Part shown: positions 35,208-44,922 of the stretch, in pieces | Layout of the letters: each line of letters opens with the position of its first letter | Numbering within the stretch: position 1 is the first letter of the stretch | Origin: Pleomorphomonas sp. JP5 | GTDB taxonomy: Bacteria > Pseudomonadota > Alphaproteobacteria > Rhizobiales > Pleomorphomonadaceae | Length of the DNA stretch: 64,000 nt | NCBI RefSeq assembly: GCF_023721815.1 | Contig: NZ_JAMDLI010000022.1 | Coordinates: forward strand, 558,001 to 622,000 | Direction of reading: 5' to 3' | Program-made: the position numbers and the translations under genes | The notes under the pieces: model-generated | What the model was told of the DNA's origin: nothing | Databases searched by the model: none | The model's input: the letters and a program-made list of their open reading frames with translations, nothing else

Positions 35208-36527
35208 ATGCTGACGCGGTCCCTCATCGCCGGACTTGCCCTGACCTTCTTGTCCGGATCCTCCTTTGCCGCCACCGAAATCACCTGGTGGCACGCCATG
35301 GGTGGCGAGCTCGGCAAGAAGCTCGACGAGATCGTCGCCAAGTACAACGCCTCGCAGGACGAGTACAAGGTAACCGCCGTCTACAAGGGGTCCTATCCCG
35401 AGACGATGACGGCTGCCATCGCCGCCTTCCGCGCCAAGCAGCAGCCCGACATCGTGCAGGTGTTCGAGGTTGGTACCGGTACGATGATGGCCGCCAAGGG
35501 CGCCATCTATCCCGTTTATCAGCTGATGAAGGACACCGGAGCCACGTTCGATCCGAAGGCCTTCCTGTCCGCCGTGGTGGGTTACTACACCGATGCCGAC
35601 GGTAACATGCTGTCGATGCCTTTCAACTCGTCGACCCCGATCCTCTATTACAACAAGGATGTCTTCAAGAAGGCCGGCCTCGACCCCGAGCAGCCGCCGA
35701 AGACGTGGGAAGACGTCGAGTCCTACTCCAAGAAGATCATGTCGTCGGGCGCTGCCAAGTGCGGCTTCACCACGGGCTGGATCTCGTGGGTACAGCTTGA
35801 GAACTTCTCGGCTTGGCACAACAAGCCGATCGGCACCCTCCAGAACGGCATCGGCGGCATGGATGCCGAGTTGACCGTCAACGGCGACCTGCAGGTCCGT
35901 CACTGGACCAATCTCAAGAAGTGGCAGGACGAAGGGCTGTTCCAGTATGGCGGTCCGGCCGGAGGCAACGACGCTCCCCCGAAGTTCTACAGCCAGGAAT
36001 GCGCCATTTACATGAACTCGTCGGCCTCGCGCGCCGGCGTGATCGCCAACTCCAAGGACTTCGAGGTCGGCTTCGGCATGCTGCCGTACTATTCCGACGT
36101 TCAGGGCGCTCCGCAGAACTCGATCATCGGTGGCGCCACCCTCTGGGTTCTCAAAGGGCATGACGAAGCCGAGTACAAGGGTGTCGCCGACTTCTTCAGC
36201 TTCCTGTCGTCGCCGGAAGTGCAGGCCGACTGGCACCAGTACTCGGGTTACCTGCCGATCACCGAGGCGGCCTACAAGCTCGGCCAGGAGCAAGGCTACT
36301 ACGCCAAGAACCCTGGCTCGGACGTTGCCATCAAGCAGATCACGCTCAACCCGCCGACCGACAACTCCAAGGGCTTGCGCTTCGGCAATTACGTGCAGAT
36401 CCGCGACGTGATCGACGAGGAGTTCCAGAATCTGCTCGCCGGCCAGAAGAGCCCCAAGGACGCGCTCGACTCGGTTGTGACGCGCGGCAACAAGCTGATC
36501 GCAGACTTCCGCGCCGCGAACGGCTGA
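35208..36527 (+). CDS. ugpB: ABC transporter substrate-binding protein, UgpB type
   Basis: Periplasmic binding protein of 439 residues for sn-glycerol-3-phosphate or a related phosphodiester. It has a signal peptide (about 1-21), then [10 protein letters not shown] near 23. The UgpB-like [12 protein letters not shown] lies near 142 and G-G-A-T-L-W-V-L near 307. Identification rests on these motifs, the downstream UgpA/E/C genes and the upstream Pho box. AGGAAG precedes the ATG. A strong hairpin follows and may lower expression of the membrane genes relative to the binding protein. Confidence 0.85.
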   Translation: MLTRSLIAGLALTFLSGSSFAATEITWWHAMGGELGKKLDEIVAKYNASQDEYKVTAVYKGSYPETMTAAIAAFRAKQQPDIVQVFEVGTGTMMAAKGAIYPVYQLMKDTGATFDPKAFLSAVVGYYTDADGNMLSMPFNSSTPILYYNKDVFKKAGLDPEQPPKTWEDVESYSKKIMSSGAAKCGFTTGWISWVQLENFSAWHNKPIGTLQNGIGGMDAELTVNGDLQVRHWTNLKKWQDEGLFQYGGPAGGNDAPPKFYSQECAIYMNSSASRAGVIANSKDFEVGFGMLPYYSDVQGAPQNSIIGGATLWVLKGHDEAEYKGVADFFSFLSSPEVQADWHQYSGYLPITEAAYKLGQEQGYYAKNPGSDVAIKQITLNPPTDNSKGLRFGNYVQIRDVIDEEFQNLLAGQKSPKDALDSVVTRGNKLIADFRAANG

Positions 36528-36546
36528 TCCTCGGCTTCAATGTGAC

Positions 36547-36588
36547 ATCCGGCGCCGGCGGGCCTCCCGTCCGGCGCCGGCCTTCTTG
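36547..36588 (+). terminator. hairpin between ugpB and ugpA
   Basis: The arms CCGGCGCCGG (each itself a palindrome), extended by CGGG / CCGT, surround a short loop, followed by CCTTCTT. Likely attenuator rather than full stop, as the operon continues. Confidence 0.6.
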
Positions 36589-36640
36589 CGGGTATTGGCA
36601 AAAGCACGCCGCGCCCGCGTTTCTCGATCCGGTTTCCTTC

Positions 36641-37525
36641 ATGCAGACCAAGCGCACCGTCTTCGGCAACCGCCTGCTGCCTTATGCGTTCCTCTTTCCG
36701 CAGCTCGCCGTGACCGTCATTTTCTTCCTGTGGCCGGCAGGTCAGGCCGTCATCCAGTCGTTTCAGCGTGAGGACGCCTTCGGCCTGTCGACGACATGGG
36801 TCGGTCTGGCCAACTACGCCGACCTCCTTCACGACCCGACCTACCTCAACTCACTGAAGGTGACCGCCATTTTCGCGCCGGCCGTCACGCTGTTGTCGGT
36901 CGGTCTTGGCCTTGTCTTCGCCGTCTGTCTCGACCGCCTCGTTCGGGGCAGTCGCATCTACGCGGCGCTCCTGGTCTGGCCCTATGCCGTGGCTCCGGCC
37001 GTCGCCGGCATCATGTGGTGGTTTCTGTTCAACCCCAGTATCGGCCTCTTGCCCTATCTCCTCGCCGCGGTCGGCTATCGCTGGGACCACTCCCTTCAGC
37101 CGACGGATGCGATGATCCTGGTCGTGATCGCCGCGAGCTGGAAGCAGGTTTCCTACAACTTCCTGTTCTTCATGGCCGGCCTGCAGGCGATTCCGAAGTC
37201 GATGATCGAGGCGGCGGCCATCGACGGCGCCGGCCCCGTGAAACGCTTCTTCACCATCGTCTTCCCGCTGCTGTCGCCCACCACCTTCTTCCTCGCCGTC
37301 ATCAACCTCGTCTACGCGATGTTCGACACCTTCCCGGTGATCCACGCCACCACGGGGGGCAACCCGGCCCAGTCGACCAACATCCTTGTCTACAAGGTGT
37401 TCGTCGACGGCTTCATCGGCCTCAACCTCGGCTCGTCGGCCGCACAGTCCGTGGTGCTGATGGCCATCGTCGTGACGCTCACGGTGATCCAGTTCAAGTG
37501 GGTCGAGCGCAAGGTAAACTATTGA
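36641..37525 (+). CDS. ugpA: ABC transporter permease, UgpA type
   Basis: Inner-membrane permease of 294 residues with six helices (MalF/UgpA family). The cytoplasmic EAA loop reads [15 protein letters not shown] near residue 190 and docks on the ATPase. The ATG at 36641 is where UgpA similarity starts; the frame is open further upstream through the hairpin but without homology. Eleven bases separate it from ugpE. Confidence 0.88.
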   Translation: MQTKRTVFGNRLLPYAFLFPQLAVTVIFFLWPAGQAVIQSFQREDAFGLSTTWVGLANYADLLHDPTYLNSLKVTAIFAPAVTLLSVGLGLVFAVCLDRLVRGSRIYAALLVWPYAVAPAVAGIMWWFLFNPSIGLLPYLLAAVGYRWDHSLQPTDAMILVVIAASWKQVSYNFLFFMAGLQAIPKSMIEAAAIDGAGPVKRFFTIVFPLLSPTTFFLAVINLVYAMFDTFPVIHATTGGNPAQSTNILVYKVFVDGFIGLNLGSSAAQSVVLMAIVVTLTVIQFKWVERKVNY

Positions 37526-37535
37526 GGAGTCGGCC

Positions 37536-38384
37536 ATGATCGACCGCCATCCGTGGCTCGACGCGCTCGCCCATGCCGTGCTGATTGCTGGCGTGCTGCT
37601 CGTCGCGTTCCCAGTCTATGTCGCAGTCATCGCCTCGACGCATGGTCCCAACGACTTCATGTCGGGGCTGGTTCCCCTGCTGCCCGGCAGCGATACGATT
37701 GCGAACTACCGTTCGATGCTGACCGATGGTCTGTCCAGCTCCGGCGCACCGCCGCTCGGTGGCATGCTGTGGAACTCGCTGGTCATGGCGCTCTGCGTTG
37801 CCTTCGGCAAGATCGCCATCTCGATCCTGTCGGCTTACGCCATCGTCTACTTCCGCTTTCCCTTCCGCGCAGTTGCCTTCTGGATGATCTTCGTGACGCT
37901 GATGCTGCCGGTCGAGGTGCGCATCGTTCCGACCTTCAAGGTGGTGGCCGACCTCGGCCTGCTCGACAGCTACGCCGGCCTGACCGTCCCTCTGATCGCC
38001 TCGGCGACGGCTACCTTCCTGTTCCGGCAGTTCTTCCTGACGGTGCCGGAAGAGCTGATGGAGGCGGCGCGCATCGACGGGGCGGGGCCGCTCAAGTTCT
38101 TCCGCGATATCCTGCTTCCGCTCAGCCGCACCAACATCGCCGCGCTGTTCGTCATTCTCTTCATCTACGGCTGGAACCAGTACCTCTGGCCGATGATGGT
38201 CACCACCAAATCCAGCCACTACACCATCGTCATGGGCATCAAGCGCATGTCGGACGTCGCCGACGCGCTGCCGCAGTGGAATGTCGTCATGACAACGGTG
38301 GTGCTGGCATTGTTACCGCCGGTGATCGTGGTGGTCGGCATGCAGCGCCTGTTCGTCAAAGGCCTTATCGAAACGGAGAAGTAA
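37536..38384 (+). CDS. ugpE: ABC transporter permease, UgpE type
   Basis: Second permease of the importer, 282 residues, six helices, MalG/UgpE family. EAA loop [15 protein letters not shown] near 180, and the UgpE-like Y-G-W-N-Q-Y-L-W-P near residue 211. GAGGAG precedes the ATG. The ATPase gene begins two bases after its stop. Confidence 0.9.
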   Translation: MIDRHPWLDALAHAVLIAGVLLVAFPVYVAVIASTHGPNDFMSGLVPLLPGSDTIANYRSMLTDGLSSSGAPPLGGMLWNSLVMALCVAFGKIAISILSAYAIVYFRFPFRAVAFWMIFVTLMLPVEVRIVPTFKVVADLGLLDSYAGLTVPLIASATATFLFRQFFLTVPEELMEAARIDGAGPLKFFRDILLPLSRTNIAALFVILFIYGWNQYLWPMMVTTKSSHYTIVMGIKRMSDVADALPQWNVVMTTVVLALLPPVIVVVGMQRLFVKGLIETEK

Positions 38385-38386
38385 GA

Positions 38387-39439
38387 ATGTCCGCCATTGA
38401 GATCACCGGCGTAAGCAAGGTTTATGCTGGCGGCGTTCGAGCCGTTTCGGATGTGAGCCTGTCGATCGCCGAAGGCGAGTTCATCGTGCTTGTCGGTCCG
38501 TCCGGCTGCGGCAAGTCGACGCTGCTCAGGATGCTCGCCGGCCTGGAAACGATCACCTCGGGGACCGTCTCCATCGGCAGCAGGGTGGTTAATGAAATCG
38601 ACCCGGCGGCGCGCAACATCGCCATGGTGTTCCAGAATTATGCGCTCTATCCGCACATGAGCGTCTACGACAATCTCGCCTATGGCCTAAGAAATCGTGG
38701 GGTTCCCAAGGCCGATATCGATGCCCGTGTGGCCGAAGCAGCGCGCATGCTGGAGATTGAGCCCTACCTCACGCGCAAGCCGAAGCAGCTTTCCGGTGGT
38801 CAGCGCCAGCGCGTCGCCATGGGACGGGCCATCGTCCGCAAGCCCGATGCCTTTCTGTTCGACGAACCGCTTTCCAATCTCGATGCCAAGCTTCGCGTGT
38901 CCATGCGCGGCGAGATCCGCCAGTTGCAGCGGCGCTTGGGGGTAACGTCCGTCTATGTGACGCACGACCAGCTTGAGGCGATGACGCTGGCCGATCGCAT
39001 CGTCGTATTGAACGGCGGACGCATCGAACAGGTTGGCCGACCGCTCGACGTCTATCACAACCCCGCCTCGACCTTCGTGGCGAGCTTCATCGGCTCACCG
39101 GCGATGAACCTCGCCGAGGCCGAGGTGATGGGGGGCTCGGTGGCGATTGGCGGGCAGGTGGTCGCGAACGGGATCTCCGGCGTCAAGGATGGCAAACTGA
39201 TCGTCGGTCTTCGCGCCGAAGACATTCAGCCAGCGGCGCCCGGTACCGGGGTGCCCTTTGCCGTGCGCTATATCGAGGAACTGGGAGCCCTGCGGCTGGT
39301 TCACGGGTCCGTTGAAGGCCGCCACCTCACCATGGCACTGTCGCCGGATCTGCCGCTCGCCGACGAGATGAAGGTTGCGGTAGCCGCCGACAGACTTCAC
39401 TTCTTCGAGGACGACAGCGGCCGTCGGATGACGAGGTAA
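38387..39439 (+). CDS. ugpC: ABC transporter ATP-binding protein, UgpC type
   Basis: ATPase of 350 residues. Walker [10 protein letters not shown] near residue 38, Q-loop in [11 protein letters not shown], signature L-S-G-G-Q-R-Q-R-V near 134 and Walker [13 protein letters not shown] near 156. A C-terminal TOBE/MalK-like regulatory domain follows from about 240. Start at 38387 follows directly on ugpE; the longer frame upstream is ugpE read out of frame. Last gene of the operon, convergent with a hydrolase gene. Confidence 0.92.
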   Translation: MSAIEITGVSKVYAGGVRAVSDVSLSIAEGEFIVLVGPSGCGKSTLLRMLAGLETITSGTVSIGSRVVNEIDPAARNIAMVFQNYALYPHMSVYDNLAYGLRNRGVPKADIDARVAEAARMLEIEPYLTRKPKQLSGGQRQRVAMGRAIVRKPDAFLFDEPLSNLDAKLRVSMRGEIRQLQRRLGVTSVYVTHDQLEAMTLADRIVVLNGGRIEQVGRPLDVYHNPASTFVASFIGSPAMNLAEAEVMGGSVAIGGQVVANGISGVKDGKLIVGLRAEDIQPAAPGTGVPFAVRYIEELGALRLVHGSVEGRHLTMALSPDLPLADEMKVAVAADRLHFFEDDSGRRMTR

Positions 39440-39443
39440 CGAG

Positions 39444-39483
39444 AAAAGGCGGTCGCCGTCAGCCTGGCAGATAGGCGATCGCC
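39444..39483 (-). terminator. terminator for the cysteine hydrolase gene
   Basis: On the minus strand the stem GGCGATCGCC / GGCGACCGCC (one wobble) is followed by TTTT; the hairpin overlaps the last codons of the gene. Confidence 0.6.
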
Positions 39484-40151
39484 TCGTCGGTGCTCATGAC
39501 CGAGCAGTAGATCATGTTCATGATCTCGAGCTCATGGTCGTGCAGGTCCATTGTGCCCGCCGCGCAGGCGTCCTCGGCCACGATGACGTCGAAGCTCTCG
39601 TCGGCGAGGCTGCGTACCGTCGAGGCGACGCATTGGTCTGTAAAGATGCCGCAACAGACCACATGAGTGACGCCGAGGTTCGAGAGTACCAGTCGAAGAT
39701 TGGTTCCCGTGAGCGCACTGTCGGAGGTCTTGGTCACGACGATTTCGTCGCCTTGAGGCGAGATGGTCGGCACGATCTGCGACGCGAGCCCGTCCTTGGG
39801 CAGCAAGATGTTGTTCCAGCCCGGCTTCTTCTGGCTCAACGAACGGTCGCGCCCATCCTCGCGCAGCGCTGCTATACGGGCATAGAGCACATCGAGCCCA
39901 CGGCCGCGAAAGGCCTCTAACAGCTTCCGGATCGCCGGGATCACGGTACCATGCATGCGTTCGTGGAACGGCGTCCAGGCGCGATAGCGGGTGAGATCCT
40001 CTCCGAACAGCGTCGCAGGATCTGGGCGGTCAAGGTAGACATTCTGCACGTCGATGACGAGGAGTGCCACCTTGCCGGCGACGAGCACAGGGTCCTCGGG
40101 TTCGGGGGCGCCGTCATAGTAGAAGGAACGGCGGGCGGTCTTCCAGGTCAT
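39459..40151 (-). CDS. isochorismatase-family cysteine hydrolase (amidase type)
   Basis: Cytoplasmic hydrolase of 230 residues with the Asp-Lys-Cys triad of the isochorismatase/N-carbamoylsarcosine amidase fold: Asp34 (L-L-V-I-D-V-Q-N), Lys141 (V-V-T-K-T-S-D-S-A) and Cys174 (F-T-D-Q-C-V-A-S-T). Members cleave amides or ureido compounds; the substrate here is unknown. GAGGAG precedes the ATG. It lies 156 bases downstream of a proline-iminopeptidase-like gene on the same strand, next to a LuxR solo, so it may take part in breaking down the same amide-type signal. A strong hairpin lies in the gap, so cotranscription is uncertain. Confidence 0.85.
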   Translation of the reverse strand: MTWKTARRSFYYDGAPEPEDPVLVAGKVALLVIDVQNVYLDRPDPATLFGEDLTRYRAWTPFHERMHGTVIPAIRKLLEAFRGRGLDVLYARIAALREDGRDRSLSQKKPGWNNILLPKDGLASQIVPTISPQGDEIVVTKTSDSALTGTNLRLVLSNLGVTHVVCCGIFTDQCVASTVRSLADESFDVIVAEDACAAGTMDLHDHELEIMNMIYCSVMSTDEAIAYLPG

Positions 40152-40212
40152 GGTCGCTCCTCAGCATGCTGACGTCTTGTCGGCAAAAGAGCGCCGACGC
40201 CTCATGGGGACC

Positions 40213-40251
40213 GCCCTCGCTTCCGTCGCGGCGATGTGGAAGGCGAGGGCG
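40213..40251. repeat. long imperfect hairpin
   Basis: GCCCTCGCTTCC and GGAAGGCGAGGGC can pair over twelve bases with one bulge and a 14-base loop. No T-run follows on either strand. It lies between two minus-strand genes and could stabilise mRNA or impede read-through. Confidence 0.5.
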
Positions 40252-40307
40252 GCGCAGCCCTCCGGGGTGGCTGGCTCCACATTTGCGGAGGGCGAGTACG
40301 CTGGCTG

Positions 40308-41207
40308 TCAGTCCTCCACGGCCTTCAGGAAGTCCGACACGGTCGCGAGGCATTTCGCCTCTTCTTCGACATGCGGCATGTGGCTCGAATGCTCGAACAG
40401 CACCCAGCGGATACCCGGGACCTTTTCGACAAAGGGGCGCACGACTTCGGGCGTCGCCTCGTCGTATTTTCCGGAGATCACCAGAGACGGCACATTGATG
40501 AGTGGAAGTCGATCCTCGATGGTCCAGTCCTTCATCGTGCCGATGACGTGGAACTCGGTGGGGCCGTTCATGTTGATGTAGACGGTGTTGTCGAGGTCCA
40601 TCAGCTCGAAGGTACGGCTCACCTCCTTCGGCCAGGGATCGAGGCGGCAGACATGACGGCTGTAGAACACCCTCGACGCGGCAATGTAGTCCGGATGGGT
40701 GATGGTGCCGTCCGTTTCGTGCTTCAGAAGCGTCGCCTGAACCTCGGGCGGAAGTTCCTCGCGCAGACGATTGGCTTCGCTCACCCAGGTGTGCATGTTG
40801 GCCGGCGAGTTGGCGATGATCAGCGCCTTGAGGCCTTTCGGCCGGCGCACGGCATGTTCGGCACCGAGCATGCCGCCCCAGGACTGGCCGAGATAGGCGT
40901 AGCGGTCGGCGATGCCGAGATGGGAGAGCAGGGCTTCCAACTGATCGAGAAACAGCTGGACCGTCCAGAAGTCCTTTCCCTTGTCGGGCAGGTGGGTCGA
41001 GTTGCCGGAACCAAGCTGGTCGTAGTGAATGACGGCGCGACCGTCCAAGTCGGCGATGCGCTTGAAGCTGTCGACATAGTCGTGCGTGCAGCCCGGACCG
41101 CCGTGGGCGATGATCAGGGGCAACCTGGGAGACGACAGCGAACCACTGACACGGTACCAGGTTTCGTAAGCGCCAAAGGGCGCAAATCCTTCCACGACTT
41201 CAACCAC
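40308..41207 (-). CDS. proline iminopeptidase-like alpha/beta hydrolase (Pip 1)
   Basis: Alpha/beta hydrolase of 299 residues in the proline iminopeptidase / L-amino acid amidase branch. Oxyanion motif H-G-G-P-G-C (35-40), nucleophile elbow G-Q-S-W-G-G with Ser109, acid Asp249 (G-K-Y-D-E-A-T-P) and His276 (S-S-H-M-P-H). Such enzymes remove N-terminal proline or cleave small amides. The gene follows luxR by 66 bases in the same direction, the arrangement seen for pip genes under LuxR solos of plant-associated bacteria. The GTG at 41207 has GGAGAG upstream. A 30-base motif shared with the second pip gene lies 51 bases upstream. Confidence 0.88.
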   Translation of the reverse strand: MVEVVEGFAPFGAYETWYRVSGSLSSPRLPLIIAHGGPGCTHDYVDSFKRIADLDGRAVIHYDQLGSGNSTHLPDKGKDFWTVQLFLDQLEALLSHLGIADRYAYLGQSWGGMLGAEHAVRRPKGLKALIIANSPANMHTWVSEANRLREELPPEVQATLLKHETDGTITHPDYIAASRVFYSRHVCRLDPWPKEVSRTFELMDLDNTVYINMNGPTEFHVIGTMKDWTIEDRLPLINVPSLVISGKYDEATPEVVRPFVEKVPGIRWVLFEHSSHMPHVEEEAKCLATVSDFLKAVED

Positions 41208-41258
41208 CGTTCACTCTCCGCTGCATATGTGTTGAGCAAAAACATAGTGCGACGAAAA

Positions 41259-41288
41259 GCTAAGCAGCAGCTATCAGAAGTTATAGGT
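41259..41288 (-). promoter_or_regulatory. shared 30-bp motif upstream of pip 1 (candidate LuxR-solo site)
   Basis: Read toward pip 1, this block matches 24 of 30 bases with 42119-42148 upstream of the divergent pip 2. It contains the dyad CTAT-N8-ATAG and overlaps the luxR stop codon. Conservation only at the two pip promoters suggests a binding site for the LuxR regulator between them. Confidence 0.6.
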
Positions 41289-42056
41289 CCGGGGTTCGTC
41301 CAGCAGACGGTAGTGGATGGCGCGCACGACGGCCTGGGTGCGGTTGCGGGCGCCAAGCTTGCGGATCGCCGAGTTGAGATGCATCACGACTGTCGGCACC
41401 GAGCGGTCGATGATGCGTGAGATTTCCTTGGCGGAGAGTCCCTCGGCGGAGTGGCGCAAGCATTCGCGCTCGCGATCGGTCAGCCGTGGCATGGCGCCGA
41501 CGCGGGCCGGCGCATCGAAGGCCGAATAGGCCGTTTCGTGGAAGAGATGGGCGAGCAACCCGAAATCGGCGATAGCGCCCTCCGCCGTGCGCTGGAAGTC
41601 GCTGCCGGCTCCGAAGCGAACACCAGTGACGGTCGCATAATCTCCTCGCGGCAGATGCACGGGGACCGTGACGCCGGACGTCAGGCCCCTATCCCTCAGG
41701 TAGCTCTCGACTGGGCGACTGTCGTCGCAGAGATAGCGGCGGATCGCCGTGTCGGCGGTACGATCGTAGTCCCAGAAGAAGGGAGTCGATGTCCGGAGAG
41801 CGAGCTGCTGCACCGGATCGAACCGGAAATAGCCGCGACCGCACCAGTACTCGTGCATGTCCTCTGGTATGTTTCTGAGCTTCAGAAGCGAGGGGATGTT
41901 CATGCTGCCGTCGACGTCGTAGGGCACCGGCGTGTAGTCATAGATGAGCGCGTCGAAACCGAAGCCCTTCACTATGTCAAAGGCTTGGTCGATACACCCT
42001 TCCAGATCTTCGTTGGTGGCAAGCCGCTCTCTGATGGCGGCCATGTCGACAGACAT
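41274..42056 (-). CDS. LuxR solo of the plant-signal (OryR/PipR) subfamily
   Basis: Regulator of 260 residues with an N-terminal autoinducer-binding domain and a C-terminal LuxR helix-turn-helix (from L-T-D-R-E-R-E-C-L; recognition helix near V-P-T-V-V-M-H-L-N). Aligned on D80-P81 (TraR D70-P71) and W95 (TraR W85), the two AHL-contact residues W57 and Y61 of TraR are replaced by Met67 and Trp71. These are exactly the substitutions that define the OryR/XccR/PsoR/PipR group, whose members answer plant-derived compounds rather than acyl-homoserine lactones. No luxI is nearby. Two pip genes flank it and a peptide-type ABC importer follows, as described around PipR. ATG at 42056; 42044 is possible. 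Confidence 0.92.
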   Translation of the reverse strand: MSVDMAAIRERLATNEDLEGCIDQAFDIVKGFGFDALIYDYTPVPYDVDGSMNIPSLLKLRNIPEDMHEYWCGRGYFRFDPVQQLALRTSTPFFWDYDRTADTAIRRYLCDDSRPVESYLRDRGLTSGVTVPVHLPRGDYATVTGVRFGAGSDFQRTAEGAIADFGLLAHLFHETAYSAFDAPARVGAMPRLTDRERECLRHSAEGLSAKEISRIIDRSVPTVVMHLNSAIRKLGARNRTQAVVRAIHYRLLDEPRTYNF

Positions 42057-42118
42057 CTATAGCTACTCCGGAGTGAAACGCCTACCGGATGGCGGCTCAG
42101 GCTCATCCATCGGCCCAA

Positions 42119-42148
42119 CCCTATCACTTCTAATAGCTGGTGTTGAGC
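42119..42148 (+). promoter_or_regulatory. shared 30-bp motif upstream of pip 2 (candidate LuxR-solo site)
   Basis: Second copy of the block described at 41259-41288 (24/30 identical), oriented toward pip 2 and 66 bases before its start, in the divergent luxR/pip 2 promoter region. It could serve both directions. An additional inverted repeat, TTGAGCGT / ACGCTCAA separated by 21 bases (42143-42179), overlaps its end and is not present at pip 1. Confidence 0.6.
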
Positions 42149-42214
42149 GTCAATTCATCCAAAATTTGATCACGCTCAAATCCTGGGCTTTGAAACGGAT
42201 TGAGGAGGTCGCGC

Positions 42215-43105
42215 ATGTGGCGGGAAATCGCCCCCGATGCCATGCACGTGGTGAAGGTCGATGGCCATGACGTCGTGGCCTACGAGTTCGGCGCGGGCGA
42301 CGATGTGGTCTTTCTCGCCAACGGCGGTCCGGGACTGCCTTGCGATTATCTGCGCGAAGCCCACTCTTGTCTGGTCGATCATGGCTATCGCGTCGTCGCC
42401 TTCGACCAGCTCGGCACCGGTGCGTCCGATCGCCCCACCGACCCCAGCCTCTGGACGATCGGCCGCTATGTCGAGGAAACGGAGACGGTGCGGCGGACCC
42501 TCGGCCTCGGCAAGGTTCACTTCCTGGGACATTCCTGGGGCGGATGGCTCGCCATCGACTATGCGCTGACCTATCCGGATGCGATCAAGACGCTGATCCT
42601 TGAGGACACAGTCGCCGACATGCCGCACCTCGTCACCGAGCTCGAACGCCTGCGCGGCGCGCTTGGCTCCGAGACCGTGGCAATGATGCAGGCGCACGAG
42701 GCAGCCGGGACCATCGATCACCCGGAGTATCTCGCGGCGATCACGCTGCTCAACTATCGCCACGTTTGCCGCCTGAAGGAATGGCCGGCGCCGGTCAATC
42801 GATCGCTTTCGGATTGGAACATGGGGCCCTACGGTACCATGCAGGGGCCGAACGAGTTTCTTTACACCGGCAATCTCAAGGACTGGAACCGCGTTCCGGA
42901 CCTCCATAGGATTACCGTGCCCACGCTGATCACCTGCGGCGAGCATGACGAGCTGACGCCGGCCTGCGCGTTGCGCATGAAGCTGCACTTGCCGGATGCC
43001 GAGCTCAAGGTGTTCGCCAATGCGAGCCACATGCCATTTTACGAGAACCCGGGGGATTACTACCCTGCGCTTCTTGCCTTCCTGGGGAAACACAGCCAGC
43101 GATGA
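42215..43105 (+). CDS. proline iminopeptidase-like alpha/beta hydrolase (Pip 2)
   Basis: Second hydrolase of the family, 296 residues. Oxyanion motif N-G-G-P-G-L (36-41), nucleophile elbow G-H-S-W-G-G with Ser107, Asp245 (G-E-H-D-E-L-T-P) and His272 (A-S-H-M-P-F). It resembles Pip 1 along its whole length but is clearly diverged, so the two may act on different ligands. The ATG at 42215 is preceded by GAGGAGG; a TTG five codons upstream is less likely. It is divergent from luxR and 45 bases ahead of the dipeptide-type transport genes, so it probably leads their operon. Confidence 0.88.
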   Translation: MWREIAPDAMHVVKVDGHDVVAYEFGAGDDVVFLANGGPGLPCDYLREAHSCLVDHGYRVVAFDQLGTGASDRPTDPSLWTIGRYVEETETVRRTLGLGKVHFLGHSWGGWLAIDYALTYPDAIKTLILEDTVADMPHLVTELERLRGALGSETVAMMQAHEAAGTIDHPEYLAAITLLNYRHVCRLKEWPAPVNRSLSDWNMGPYGTMQGPNEFLYTGNLKDWNRVPDLHRITVPTLITCGEHDELTPACALRMKLHLPDAELKVFANASHMPFYENPGDYYPALLAFLGKHSQR

Positions 43106-43150
43106 CGTTCGCCCTATCCATGACAATCGTTGCCAAGCCCGGGAGCCACG

Positions 43151-44089
43151 ATGCACCGGTATAAGTTCGTCCTCTACCGTCCCCTGCAGTTCCTGCCGGT
43201 GCTGCTGGGCATCAGCATAATCACCTTCGTTCTTGTGCGCCTCATTCCCGGCGATCCGGCGCGCGTGTTGCTGGGAACCAAGTCGACGCCGGCTGCCATC
43301 GCGGCCATTCGCGCCCAATACGGCCTCGACCAGCCGATATGGCTGCAATACCTCTACTTTCTCCAGAACCTCGCCCACGGCGAGATGGGAAAATCGATTC
43401 TCTACAAGATCGATGTGCTGAGGCTGATCACCACCCGCATCGAACCGACGCTGGCGCTGGTGCTCTGTTCGGTACTGCTGTCTCTCGTGATTGCCGTACC
43501 GCTTGCCTCGCTGGCCGCCCGGTCGAACGGCGGCCCCGCCGACCACGCGGTGCGCTTCATCTCGACCTTCGGCATCGGTTTCCCGCCGTTCTGGCTGGCG
43601 CTGATGCTGATCATCTTCTTTTCCGTGCGGCTCGACCTGTTCCCTGTGTCCGGTTATGGCGAGAACCTTGCCGACAAGCTCTACCATCTGATCCTGCCGT
43701 CGCTGACCATCGCCCTGTCGCTGTCGACGGTGCTGATCCGCTCGCTCCGGACGGCGATGATCGCCGAACTGAAGGGCGATCTCGCCACGGCGGCGCGGGC
43801 GCGCGGCATGCCGGAAAGCGTCGTCTTCTGGCGGCACGTGATGCCCAACTCGCTGGTGCCGACCGTCAACCTGCTGGCTGTCAACATCGGCTGGCTGATC
43901 GGCGGCACGGTGGTGGTTGAAAGCGTCTTCGCGTTGCCGGGCATGGGGCAGTTGCTCGTCCGGGCCATTTTCTCGCGGGACTACATGGTGGTCCAGGGCG
44001 TCGCCATGGTGTTCGCCTGCGCGACCGTGCTGGTGAATTTCATCGCCGACATCGTCACCGTGGCCATCGATCCGAGGGTGAAGCAATGA
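43151..44089 (+). CDS. peptide-type ABC transporter permease, DppB/OppB family
   Basis: Inner-membrane permease of 312 residues, six helices. Family features: F-L-V-R-L-I-P-G-D-P-like segment near residue 28, Y-G-L-D-Q-P-I-W-L-Q-Y near 58, and the EAA loop with A-A-R-A-R-G-M-P-E near 216. Four-base overlap with the next permease. The operon is headed by pip 2, suggesting import of short peptides or amino-acid amides that the hydrolase then cleaves. Confidence 0.9.
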   Translation: MHRYKFVLYRPLQFLPVLLGISIITFVLVRLIPGDPARVLLGTKSTPAAIAAIRAQYGLDQPIWLQYLYFLQNLAHGEMGKSILYKIDVLRLITTRIEPTLALVLCSVLLSLVIAVPLASLAARSNGGPADHAVRFISTFGIGFPPFWLALMLIIFFSVRLDLFPVSGYGENLADKLYHLILPSLTIALSLSTVLIRSLRTAMIAELKGDLATAARARGMPESVVFWRHVMPNSLVPTVNLLAVNIGWLIGGTVVVESVFALPGMGQLLVRAIFSRDYMVVQGVAMVFACATVLVNFIADIVTVAIDPRVKQ

Positions 44090-44922
44090 GCGCCGCGCTT
44101 GTTCCTGCCTGGAAGGCGGTTCGCCGGCGGCCGACGTTGCTCGCCGGCCTGATCCTTCTCTCGCTGTTCGTCGTCATCGCGTTGCTCGCGCCGCTGATCG
44201 CGCCGTTTGACCCGATCCTCCAGAACGGCGACCTTCGCCTTCAGCCGCCGTCCTGGGGGCACCCCTTCGGGACCGACAACTTTGGACGCGACATTTTCTC
44301 GCGCGTCATCTGGGGCGCGCGCGTCGACTTGCAGATCGCGGTGATCGGGGTGCTCTTTCCCTTCCTGATCGGCACGACGGTTGGCACCATCGCCGGCTAT
44401 CTCGGCGGCAAGGTCGACATTGCCTTCATGCGTTTCATCGACATCATTCTCGCCTTTCCCTTCCTGGTGCTGATGCTGTCCATCATCGCCATTCTCGGTC
44501 CGGGACTTAAGAGCTTCTATATCGCCATGGCGTTGGTCGGCTGGGTTTCCTACGCACGGCTGATCCGGGCGCAGATGCTGGTGCTGAAGACCGTGGACTA
44601 CGCAACGGCGGCGCTCAGCCTCGGCTTCTCCGGACCACGCATCATGTTCCGTCATCTGCTGCCCAACGCCATTGCGGGATCGGTGGTGTTTTCGATGTCC
44701 GACTGCGTGCTGGTGCTGCTGTCAGGCGCGGCCATCAGCTACCTCGGTCTCGGCGTGCAGCCGCCGATCGCCGAGTGGGGCGTGATGGTGGCGGAAGGGC
44801 AGAGCTTCATCACCACGGCCTGGTGGATCACGCTGTTCCCCGGCCTGTCCATCGTGACTCTGGCTTTCGGGTTTTCGCTGACTGGCGATGGCCTTGGCGA
44901 TCTTCTGGGAGTGCGCGAATGA
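44086..44922 (+). CDS. peptide-type ABC transporter permease, DppC/OppC family
   Basis: Second permease, 278 residues. An N-terminal helix (about 18-38) is followed by the DppC hallmark H-P-F-G-T-D-N-F-G-R-D-I-F-S near 61, and the EAA loop Y-A-T-A-A-L-S-L-G-F-S near 169. Start overlaps dppB stop and its stop overlaps the ATPase start, both by four bases. Confidence 0.9.
   Translation: MSAALVPAWKAVRRRPTLLAGLILLSLFVVIALLAPLIAPFDPILQNGDLRLQPPSWGHPFGTDNFGRDIFSRVIWGARVDLQIAVIGVLFPFLIGTTVGTIAGYLGGKVDIAFMRFIDIILAFPFLVLMLSIIAILGPGLKSFYIAMALVGWVSYARLIRAQMLVLKTVDYATAALSLGFSGPRIMFRHLLPNAIAGSVVFSMSDCVLVLLSGAAISYLGLGVQPPIAEWGVMVAEGQSFITTAWWITLFPGLSIVTLAFGFSLTGDGLGDLLGVRE

Noticed and set aside
40213-40251. 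Terminator between pip 1 and the cysteine hydrolase
   Set aside because: The stem is long, but neither strand has a T-run after it; kept only as a hairpin.
42143-42179. Lux box formed by TTGAGCGT / ACGCTCAA
   Set aside because: The arms are 21 bases apart, too far for a standard 18-20 base lux box, and the pair is missing at pip 1; mentioned but not called a LuxR site.
42176-44086. 636-codon minus-strand open frame opposite pip 2 and dppB
   Set aside because: Shadow of two well-supported genes; no domain or ribosome site.
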